A DNA stretch of 11,813 nucleotides from Clostridiales bacterium. Its GTDB lineage: Bacteria > Bacillota > Clostridia > Peptostreptococcales > Anaerovoracaceae. Below are positions 6,527-11,813 of the stretch, in pieces. The stretch spans positions 1-11,813 of the forward strand of contig WRJV01000287.1 of NCBI GenBank assembly GCA_009778415.1. Direction: 5' to 3'. The notes beneath the pieces are model-generated. The model worked only from the letters and a program-made list of their open reading frames with translations. It did not search any database and was not told the origin of the DNA. Positions within the stretch are counted from its first letter, which is position 1. Every line of letters begins with the position of its first letter. A program made the translations under genes and the position numbers.

Positions 6527-6955
6527 ATGGCAAAAGTTCTAAGGGCCGGCAACATGTCCAAATGCATAGGTTGCTATACCTGCATGTTCATCTGCGCCGG
6601 CGTCAACATGCATAATCATTCAATTCAAAAAAGCTGCATCAAGATTCGCACGTACGGCGGCGTTTCAGGAAAATTCGTCGAAACAGTTTGCCAAAGCTGC
6701 CGCGACCCCGCTTGCGCCGAAAGCTGCCCAACAGGTGCCCTCGTGTTGAGGAAAGGTGGCGGAGTGACGCTCGAAGCATACAAGTGCATCGGGTGCCGGC
6801 GTTGCGTAACTGCCTGCAGGATAAAAGCCGTCGATTTTGACGAGGAACTAAACAAGCCAATCATCTGCCACCACTGTGGGATGTGCGCCCGCTATTGCCC
6901 CCACGGCTGCCTGTCACTTCAGGAAACCCAGGATTACATTGGAGGTGTACTATGA
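6527..6955 (+). CDS. Polyferredoxin, four [4Fe-4S] clusters (AorA/DmsB-like electron-transfer subunit)
   Basis: Soluble iron-sulfur electron carrier, 142 residues. Sixteen cysteines fall into four groups: C13-C16-C19-C23, C55-C58-C63-C67, C87-C90-C93-C97 and C114-C117-C120-C124, with extra C37 and C128. This is the four-cluster spacing of DmsB/HycB-type subunits, where the last Cys of each motif usually goes to the paired cluster. No signal peptide or membrane segment is seen. I chose the ATG at 6527 because GGAGGG (6515-6520, inside the recF C-terminal codons) lies 6 bases upstream; it begins 1 base after the recF stop. Its stop overlaps the AOR start as ATGA. Family knowledge: in Aromatoleum, AorA is such a carrier for the aldehyde oxidoreductase AorB, so this is inferred to be the redox partner of the next gene. 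Much more GC-rich than recF. Confidence 0.9.
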   Translation: MAKVLRAGNMSKCIGCYTCMFICAGVNMHNHSIQKSCIKIRTYGGVSGKFVETVCQSCRDPACAESCPTGALVLRKGGGVTLEAYKCIGCRRCVTACRIKAVDFDEELNKPIICHHCGMCARYCPHGCLSLQETQDYIGGVL

Positions 6956-8709
6956 TTTATCAAAAGGCTATAAGAGTGCTTTTCATAGACATGCAAGCGC
7001 AGAAAATCCGCATTGAAGAGCGAAGCGATCTGAAAATCTACCTTGGGGGCGTTGGCGTCGCTTCAAAGCTTCTTGAAGAAAACATGCATCCGGAGCTGCC
7101 GCCCCTCGACCCTGCGCAGCCCATAGTGTTTGCAATAGGAGCACTGTCCACCATATACCCTGTCCTCACAAAGACTGTGGCAATGTTCATTTCGCCGTTG
7201 ACAGGAGAGCTCGGCGAGTCATATGCGGGCGGCCGAATGGCCATGACCATGTTTTTGGCCGGGTACGACGCAGTAGTCATATACGGCAAATCAAAAAAAC
7301 CTGTTTACTTGACTATATCTGCAAACGACGTAATATTCAACGACGCCAGGGCTGTTTGGAAAAAAGGCTCCGACAACGTTGGGCGAATAATCCGCGACGA
7401 AGAGAGGAAGTACGGCGGCAAGCGCTCCATCATACGCATTGGGCCCGCCGGCGAAAACCTCGTCTCATATGCCTGTGTCACAGTGGACCGCTACCGCCAT
7501 TTCGGGCGGCTGGGCCTTGGCGCGGTGTTCGGCTCAAAGCTGCTCAAAGCTGTAAGCGTAGTGGGCGACCGAAGCGCACCGATAGAGAATTTCAAGGAGT
7601 ACTTCAAAGTGTACCGCATGATATACGATAAATGCACCGACACCGACCTGATGTCAAAATACCACGACGCAGGAACCCCAATCAACATCGAGCCGCTCAA
7701 CGAGCTGGGCGGGCTTCCCACGCTCAATCTGCGCCAAGGGAGCTTTGAGCATGCGGACAAGGTTTCGGGGGACGCCTTTTCGCAAAATTACCTTACTCGC
7801 AAAATGGCCTGCACCGGATGCCCGGTGGGCTGCATCCATATAGGGCAGTTCAGGCGAAAGTTTGCCGAGCACGGCTACGAATACGAAACGATTTCAGTCG
7901 GATACGACTACGAACTGATTTTCGCACTAGGCACGTTCCTTGGGCTTGCCAGCCCAAACGACATACTGGAGCTGATAGAGGAAGTCGAGCTCGTCGGCAT
8001 GGACTCGATGAGCGCCGGCGTTGCCTTGGGCTGGGCCACCGAAGCCTTGGAAAAAGGCATCGTCACCCTTGACGACACCCTTGTGCCCCTCAAGTTCGGG
8101 CACCTGTCGGAGTACCGCGAGGCTGTCCGCCATATAGCAAACAGGAAAAACGAATTCTACACAAACCTTGGAAAAGGGGTAAAGCATGCGGCTGAAACCT
8201 ATGGAGGCACAGAATTTGCCATGCACATAGCGGGCAACGAAATGCCCGGTTACCATACAGGGTACGGTGCCCTAGTCGGTACAGCCGCCGGCGCTCGCCA
8301 TTCGCACCTCTGCAACGGTGGTTACTCCATTGACCAAAGCATGAAGGGCGGAAGCGCAAGCCCCGAAGACATGGCAGACGCTCTGCTTAAGGAAGAAGTC
8401 GAACGGTGCATGCTAAATTCCCTGATAATGTGCCTCTTTGCCCGAAAAGTGTACGACCGACCGACGATCCTTTCAGCCTTTGCCGCAGTGGGGGAGGAAA
8501 TGACCGACAGCGAACTGACTGACGTTTCCCGGCGAATTTACGCTACCAAGCTGCGCATCAAAAAAGCCCTCGGTTTTGATTTGAAAAACGTGCGTTTCCC
8601 CAAACGGTTCTTCGAGACGCCGTCCATGCTAGGCGTACTGGACGAAAACACGGCGTATGAAATTTTGTTGAAATACCGAGAAAAACTGGCAGAGTTCGAG
8701 ACGATATAA
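6952..8709 (+). CDS. Aldehyde:ferredoxin oxidoreductase family tungstoenzyme (divergent)
   Basis: Tungsten/molybdenum bis-pterin enzyme family that oxidises aldehydes to acids with ferredoxin (some members run in reverse or use other substrates). Length is 585 residues, near the usual 600. The N-terminal domain has YLGGVGVASKLL (30-41), SPLTGELGESYAGGRMA (81-97), AGYDAVVIYGK (103-113) and GRLGLGAVFGSKLLKAV (185-201). The [4Fe-4S] ligands are C287-x2-C290-x3-C294 and, distally, C494. The two DxxGL(D/C) pterin-contact motifs are altered: ELVGMD (346-351) and NSLIMC (489-494), so the leading Asp is Glu in one and Asn in the other. Chosen ATG at 6952: GGAGG 6 bases upstream, 4-base overlap with the polyferredoxin gene. 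The substrate cannot be told. No moaD-like sulfur carrier gene, often near AOR genes, is in the window. Confidence 0.92.
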   Translation: MIYQKAIRVLFIDMQAQKIRIEERSDLKIYLGGVGVASKLLEENMHPELPPLDPAQPIVFAIGALSTIYPVLTKTVAMFISPLTGELGESYAGGRMAMTMFLAGYDAVVIYGKSKKPVYLTISANDVIFNDARAVWKKGSDNVGRIIRDEERKYGGKRSIIRIGPAGENLVSYACVTVDRYRHFGRLGLGAVFGSKLLKAVSVVGDRSAPIENFKEYFKVYRMIYDKCTDTDLMSKYHDAGTPINIEPLNELGGLPTLNLRQGSFEHADKVSGDAFSQNYLTRKMACTGCPVGCIHIGQFRRKFAEHGYEYETISVGYDYELIFALGTFLGLASPNDILELIEEVELVGMDSMSAGVALGWATEALEKGIVTLDDTLVPLKFGHLSEYREAVRHIANRKNEFYTNLGKGVKHAAETYGGTEFAMHIAGNEMPGYHTGYGALVGTAAGARHSHLCNGGYSIDQSMKGGSASPEDMADALLKEEVERCMLNSLIMCLFARKVYDRPTILSAFAAVGEEMTDSELTDVSRRIYATKLRIKKALGFDLKNVRFPKRFFETPSMLGVLDENTAYEILLKYREKLAEFETI

Positions 8710-8731
8710 CCGAGTGAAACCATGAAAGCGA

Positions 8732-9211
8732 CTACAGCAGATCCAAATCCCAGCGCTCTTCCAAAACGGGTTCGCCCCACTCTGTGTTTTCATGGGTTTC
8801 TGTCAAGATAAAGCCATGTTTGCAGTAAAGGTGCCTTGCCGCATGCAGTTTGCTGAAAGTCCACAAGAAAACCCGCTCATGCCCCTTTTCCCGGGAAAAC
8901 AGTATGGCAGCGTCCATTAGCTTGTTGCCTGCGCCTTGCCCCCGAAAGCTTGGTTCCACAAAGAAAAACCTCAGCTGCGCAGACGCGCCTTCCCTGTGGA
9001 CGATGGCTATGCAGCCTGAAGGGCTGCCGTTCGCCTCAAGGATATGGAAACAGTCTCTCTCTGGGTCGAACTCGGCTGCAAGCTGGTGTACGCCGTCAGC
9101 AACGTAGGCTTTCCATATGTCAGAGGTAAAGCCGTACTCAGCTTTGTACAAGTCCAGGTGCCTCGATATGACATAATCGATATCGCTTTCCGCAAACTGC
9201 CTGATTTCCAT
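8732..9211 (-). CDS. GNAT family N-acetyltransferase
   Basis: Cytoplasmic acetyl-CoA-dependent acetyltransferase of 159 residues; acceptor unknown. Acetyl-CoA motif A is clear: LRFFFVEPSFRGQGAGNKLM (80-99) with R90-x2-G93-x-G95, followed by helix residues LFSREKG and motif B VFLWTFSKLHAARHLYCKHGF (114-134). The FLWTF...AARHLY...GF and ETHENTEWG patterns resemble, from memory, the acetyltransferase half of MarR-GNAT fusion proteins; no DNA-binding half is present here. I preferred the ATG at 9211 (AAGGTGGGG directly upstream) over an in-frame GTG at 9220. It is convergent with the AOR gene, with only 22 bases between stops and no obvious shared terminator. It has its own promoter, so it is probably monocistronic. 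Confidence 0.9.
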   Translation of the reverse strand: MEIRQFAESDIDYVISRHLDLYKAEYGFTSDIWKAYVADGVHQLAAEFDPERDCFHILEANGSPSGCIAIVHREGASAQLRFFFVEPSFRGQGAGNKLMDAAILFSREKGHERVFLWTFSKLHAARHLYCKHGFILTETHENTEWGEPVLEERWDLDLL

Positions 9212-9243
9212 TTTCCCCACCTTGCCTTTCTCAGACTGACTTT

Positions 9244-9272
9244 ACTGTACAGCAAATCAAGGAGTGTGTCAA
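9244..9272 (-). promoter_or_regulatory. Sigma-A promoter of the GNAT gene
   Basis: On the minus strand TTGACA (9267-9272), 17-base spacer, TACAGT (9244-9249, 4 of 6). The start would be near 9237, giving a leader of about 25 bases. It lies just after the hairpin terminator at 9291-9327, so the two units are separated. A second possible element, extended -10 TGTTATACT (TATACT at 9401-9406), lies further upstream without a good -35. Confidence 0.7.
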
Positions 9273-9290
9273 CTTTTAGCCAAAAAAATG

Positions 9291-9327
9291 AAAAAACAGC
9301 CAACAAGCACACTTTGCCCACCAGCTG
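9291..9327 (-). terminator. G-U-rich hairpin terminator of the response regulator-kinase unit
   Basis: Minus-strand reading: CAGCTGGTGGGCA (9315-9327), loop AAGTG, TGCTTGTTGGCTG (9297-9309), then TTTTTT (9291-9296). As RNA all 13 positions pair, but six consecutive ones are G-U. On the plus strand most of these become A-C mismatches, so the hairpin works only in the minus direction, matching the kinase gene that ends about 125 bases upstream. The stretch 9328-9432 shows nothing else I can support. Confidence 0.5.
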
Positions 9328-9432
9328 CTCTCACCAGCAATGCCGCAATTTAAAAAAATACCCCTTTTGCAAGGATAAAAAGCAGACATTGCCTACGGAC
9401 AGTATAACACGAAAAAGCGCTATTCATGAAAA

Positions 9433-9448
9433 ATGTCAAAAATGTTAT
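9433..9448 (+). repeat. 16-base direct repeat, copy 1 (just after kinase gene)
   Basis: ATGTCAAAAATGTTAT, identical to the copy at 10846-10861, beginning 3 bases beyond the kinase stop. On the minus strand it contains TTGACA. It holds ATGT twice with a 9-base period. Confidence 0.7.
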
Positions 9449-9450
9449 GT

Positions 9451-10785
9451 TTATTGCACAAAGTCCGTTAACTTGTCGTTTTCCTCCAAAAGGGCGAAAA
9501 AGACGGACGTACCCCGCCCCTTTTCGCTGTCCATCCATATGTCGCCACCGTGGGCTGTGACAATCTGATGGCAGATGAAAAGGCCGTACCCGTGCCGCCA
9601 TTGTTCGCTGCTGTCCTTGGATGTTGCAAATTCCTTAAAAGCAGAAGCGGCAAACTCAGCATCCATGCCTTCGCCGTTGTCTGTTACGCTTACGATTTGA
9701 CGTTTGCGGTCGCGTACAAGCTTTATCGTGATTGTGCCGTTTTTTGTGTGCTGAGCCGCGTTGGAAAGCAGGTTCGTCAAGACTTGCTCTATCTTACCAG
9801 GGTCCACCCAAATGGGCGGCAGCTCTGGTTGAAGGTCAAGGGCTATGGTGTTGTTGTTGTCATTGTGCAAAAAGCCGGAAGCGCAGGCACTAGTCAGCAG
9901 TTCAGACATCAAGACCGGTTGGCAGGAAAGCGGGAGCCGGCCGCTTTCTATGGCAACGATATCCATCAGATCTGTCAATATCCCGTCTATCTGCACGACT
10001 TTTTTTTCTATGCGCCTATAGTTTTCCATGATTTCGTCTATGTTTATTAAAGGCTCCTTAAGCAGCTCAATCGCGTCTGCGCTGCTCCCCGAGATGACTG
10101 TCAGCGGCGCGCTGATTTCGTGGGCGGCGGCTGCAAGGAAATTGTTTTTCATTTTGTCGTACTTTGTCAGCGTTTCGTTGCGGGTGGTAAGTTCGCTGTT
10201 GAGCTCCATTATCTGAGCTTCTCGGAGGTTTTGCATCTTGGCGTAAAGCAATACGACAAGAAAAAGCAGCGCACCAGACAAAATGGTGCCGATGACCACA
10301 TCGAAGACATAATGGGCTTCGCGGGAAAAAGGATTCACTAGGCGCGGGTTTGAAAAAGCAGCAAAACAGCAGGCGGCATACAGAACAAATTCGACCACGA
10401 CAGCGACAGTGCGCTCATGACTGTCAAGCAGGATTGAAGTAAAGACGATTGCCAATACAAAAAAGGAAGGCATTCCGCTTCGATACCCTCCGGCAGCAAA
10501 AAACAAAACAGGAAACATGAGCATAAACACGCTTACGACCACGGCTAAGCTGCAAACCCTGTAGCTGACCCTCTTGCCTGCAATCTTCATTAGGCAGAAT
10601 GCCAGTATCGAGGCGAAAAGGTTAACAACAACAGAGGCCGGCCCGGCTTTTTCCACAAGAGACACCACTGCGGCAACGGCTCCCGCCGTCATGCCAGCAA
10701 AACCGAGCAGGTTGAACGACTGGCCACGAAACCCAAGGCTTTTGTCAAAATACTCTTTCAAAAATGCTTCCGTAATATTTTTCAT
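9451..10785 (-). CDS. Membrane sensor histidine kinase
   Basis: Sensor of a two-component system, 444 residues from the chosen start. About six membrane helices lie between residues 25 and 183, including a PVLFFAAGGYRSGMPSFF segment (92-109) that resembles an integral sensor domain shared by clostridial kinases; there is no large extracellular domain, so the signal is probably sensed in or at the membrane. A coiled-coil region (about 184-212) leads to the HisKA domain, with phospho-accepting His222 in AAAAHEISAPLTVI (a variant of HELRTPL). The ATPase domain has N-box NLLSNAAQHT (338-347), G1 DNGEGM (369-374) and G2 HGYGLFIC (398-405). The start is uncertain: ATG 10785 or ATG 10818 (11 extra residues); neither has a good ribosome binding site. 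It follows its response regulator by about 100 bases. Against fork direction. Confidence 0.93.
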   Translation of the reverse strand: MKNITEAFLKEYFDKSLGFRGQSFNLLGFAGMTAGAVAAVVSLVEKAGPASVVVNLFASILAFCLMKIAGKRVSYRVCSLAVVVSVFMLMFPVLFFAAGGYRSGMPSFFVLAIVFTSILLDSHERTVAVVVEFVLYAACCFAAFSNPRLVNPFSREAHYVFDVVIGTILSGALLFLVVLLYAKMQNLREAQIMELNSELTTRNETLTKYDKMKNNFLAAAAHEISAPLTVISGSSADAIELLKEPLINIDEIMENYRRIEKKVVQIDGILTDLMDIVAIESGRLPLSCQPVLMSELLTSACASGFLHNDNNNTIALDLQPELPPIWVDPGKIEQVLTNLLSNAAQHTKNGTITIKLVRDRKRQIVSVTDNGEGMDAEFAASAFKEFATSKDSSEQWRHGYGLFICHQIVTAHGGDIWMDSEKGRGTSVFFALLEENDKLTDFVQ

Positions 10786-10845
10786 GGAACAAAAAACAGA
10801 CCCCTTCCCAGAAAGCATATCATGAAAAAAGCCTGTCAGTGAATT

Positions 10846-10861
10846 ATGTCAAAAATGTTAT
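10846..10861 (+). repeat. 16-base direct repeat, copy 2 (between response regulator and kinase genes)
   Basis: Exact second copy of ATGTCAAAAATGTTAT, in the gap upstream of the kinase start. Its minus-strand TTGACA (10847-10852) could act as a -35 for a separate kinase promoter, but no good -10 lies 17 bases away (TTTCAT at 19 bases is the best). It may instead be a regulator-binding site. Confidence 0.7.
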
Positions 10862-10889
10862 ATTTTCAACGCGCGCTGGCGCGAATAGC

Positions 10890-11603
10890 CTACATTGTTG
10901 TAAAAGTGTAACCGCCGCCATAACCGGTCAGTATGGAAAAGCCGTCTATGTTGTCTGTGCCGAGTTTCTTTTTCATCCTGGAGACGTGCATGCGTATAGC
11001 GTTCTTGTCGTCGTTCATCTCAGTGCCCCAAACGTTTTCATAGATCACCTTGCTCGTCAATTCTTTGCCCTTGTTCTTTACGAGCAGCAGCAGGACGGCA
11101 AATTCTTTGGGGGTGAGCTTTGCATTGCAGCCATTTACAAGCGCTGCGTTTTCCGGCAGCATGAGCGTCAGCGGCCCCTGCGTGATGACTGCGGCTTCCT
11201 TCGCCGCTTGGTTCAGCCTGTCCTTCTCCTGCTGAGCCTTTTGAAGCAACCGTTTGGTTACGGCGATGAATTCGTCCGTGCTGCAAGGTTTCGTCAAATA
11301 ATAGTCACCGCCCGTGTCCATTCCGGTAATTTTGTCTTTTGTCGTTTTCCTGCCGGTAAGAAACAATACCGGCGCGTCGCTGCCTTGCCGTATTTCTTTG
11401 CATAGCGTAAACCCGTCGCAGTCCGGGAGCCCAACGTCAAGCACGATTAGATCCGGCGCATATTCATGCACAAAAGCCCTCGCAGCAGCTGCGGAATAAG
11501 CAAGCAGCACGTCATACCCTTTGCGTTTGAGCATGCGGGCGTTGAGCTGCGCCGTATCAGCATCGTCTTCCACGACCAGTATCAAATGGTTCGTCTCGCT
11601 CAT
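10890..11603 (-). CDS. OmpR/PhoB-type response regulator
   Basis: DNA-binding transcription regulator, 237 residues, partner of the kinase encoded just after it. The receiver domain (6-122) has the acidic pocket E12-D13-D14, phospho-acceptor D56 (LIVLDVGLPD), T83 and K105 (YYLTKPCS). After a linker of about 20 residues, the winged-helix domain (about 143-237) shows KLTPKEFAVLLLLVKNKG, the recognition-helix region IRMHVSRMKKKLG and GYGGGYTF near the end. I chose the ATG at 11603 because GGAGG (11610-11614) lies 6 bases upstream; the upstream start at 11645 would add a 14-residue tail and sits at the predicted transcription start. A strong promoter lies just upstream. The target genes are not shown; the kinase-flanking repeats and the divergent gene are candidates. 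Confidence 0.95.
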   Translation of the reverse strand: MSETNHLILVVEDDADTAQLNARMLKRKGYDVLLAYSAAAARAFVHEYAPDLIVLDVGLPDCDGFTLCKEIRQGSDAPVLFLTGRKTTKDKITGMDTGGDYYLTKPCSTDEFIAVTKRLLQKAQQEKDRLNQAAKEAAVITQGPLTLMLPENAALVNGCNAKLTPKEFAVLLLLVKNKGKELTSKVIYENVWGTEMNDDKNAIRMHVSRMKKKLGTDNIDGFSILTGYGGGYTFTTM

Positions 11604-11649
11604 CGTTTTCCTCCAAAAGTTAATATAGATGAAAATAGTGAACATTATA

Positions 11650-11678
11650 ATTATAAAGCATTCTTAGCTTTCTTTCAA
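11650..11678 (-). promoter_or_regulatory. Sigma-A promoter of the response regulator-kinase unit
   Basis: On the minus strand TTGAAA (11673-11678, 5 of 6), 17-base spacer, TATAAT (11650-11655, perfect). The start near 11643 gives a leader of about 40 bases to the ATG at 11603. It points away from the promoter at 11730-11758, with about 50 bases between the two -35 elements. Confidence 0.85.
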
Positions 11679-11729
11679 TGGTAAATCCACAAAAAAACCG
11701 CATAAATTCCTGCGAACATCACAAAAGGC

Positions 11730-11758
11730 TTGACGCTCAAACGGCATGCCGCTAGAAT
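11730..11758 (+). promoter_or_regulatory. Sigma-A promoter of the truncated rightmost gene, with palindromic spacer
   Basis: TTGACG (11730-11735, 5 of 6), 17-base spacer, TAGAAT (11753-11758, 5 of 6). The spacer contains the perfect 10-base palindrome CGGCATGCCG (11742-11751), which would lie under RNA polymerase and is a plausible operator. The start near 11765 leaves only about 17 bases before the ATG, essentially just the ribosome binding site. Confidence 0.7.
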
Positions 11759-11781
11759 AAGAACAAAGGAGGAGCTTCAGC

Positions 11782-11813
11782 ATGCCACGCTACCAGCTGA
11801 TGAACGCAAAAAA
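11782..11813 (+). CDS. Start of an unidentified gene, cut by window end
   Basis: Only ten codons are visible (MPRYQLMNAK, then the edge). The case for a real gene is the context: AGGAGG (11767-11772) 9 bases before the ATG, and a good promoter at 11730-11758. The product cannot be identified. It is divergent from the response regulator gene with 178 bases between starts. Confidence 0.6.
   Translation, partial: MPRYQLMNAK

Noticed and set aside
9007..9321. Minus-strand 104-codon frame overlapping the GNAT gene and its promoter
   Set aside because: It runs through the terminator and promoter elements and overlaps a well-supported acetyltransferase in another frame.
10869..10882. CGCG-CCAG-CGCG hairpin after the response regulator stop
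   Set aside because: The 4-pair stem lacks a following T-run; it may be a weak attenuator at best.
11683..11691. AAATCCACA as an extra DnaA box near the right end
   Set aside because: A single site with two mismatches to consensus, lacking neighbouring boxes; probably coincidence.
1..11813. CRISPR arrays, tRNA or rRNA genes, insertion sequences, riboswitches
   Set aside because: I looked and saw no regularly spaced repeats, tRNA-like cloverleaf, transposase motifs or conserved riboswitch cores.

Overview
The window spans a chromosomal replication origin of a low-GC Gram-positive bacterium, most likely a member of the Clostridia. The evidence is the order jag-yidC-yidD-rnpA-rpmH reading left, divergent from dnaA-dnaN-recF reading right, with perfect TTATCCACA DnaA boxes between. 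Gene order, strong GGAGG-type ribosome binding sites and Clostridia-like protein sequences support this, but the genus cannot be named from sequence alone.

Left arm (1-2520, minus strand): one tightly packed operon makes ribosomal protein L34, the protein part of RNase P, the membrane-insertion helper YidD, the insertase YidC and the RNA-binding protein Jag. A consensus sigma-A promoter (TTGACA-17-TATAAT) drives it. rpmH and yidD both use TTG start codons. Jag carries a long ERQ-rich linker encoded by a short tandem repeat.

Origin (2521-2852 and 4188-4332): the origin looks bipartite. Upstream of dnaA lie two perfect DnaA boxes, one of them in a head-to-head pair, next to a candidate autoregulated dnaA promoter. 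Between dnaA and dnaN lies a row of degenerate DnaA boxes, then GCCCC, then CTA CTA CTA TTA CTA. This is the layout of the DnaA-trio unwinding element.

Right arm (2853-8709, plus strand): dnaA, dnaN and recF follow in order. The small S4-domain gene (yaaA) usually found between dnaN and recF is absent. Immediately after recF, where gyrB is often found, come a 142-residue polyferredoxin (16 cysteines in four-cluster spacing) and an aldehyde:ferredoxin oxidoreductase (AOR) family tungstoenzyme. The polyferredoxin's ribosome binding site lies inside the last recF codons, and the two redox genes overlap by 4 bases. They may therefore be co-transcribed with the replication genes. GC content rises sharply at this junction.

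Far right (8732-11603, minus strand, against the direction of the fork): a GNAT acetyltransferase with its own promoter, then a two-component system (response regulator first, membrane histidine kinase second). A G-U-rich hairpin terminator separates the two units. A 16-base exact repeat sits on each side of the kinase gene. The response regulator promoter faces away from another promoter, which carries a 10-base palindrome in its spacer and drives a gene cut off by the window end.
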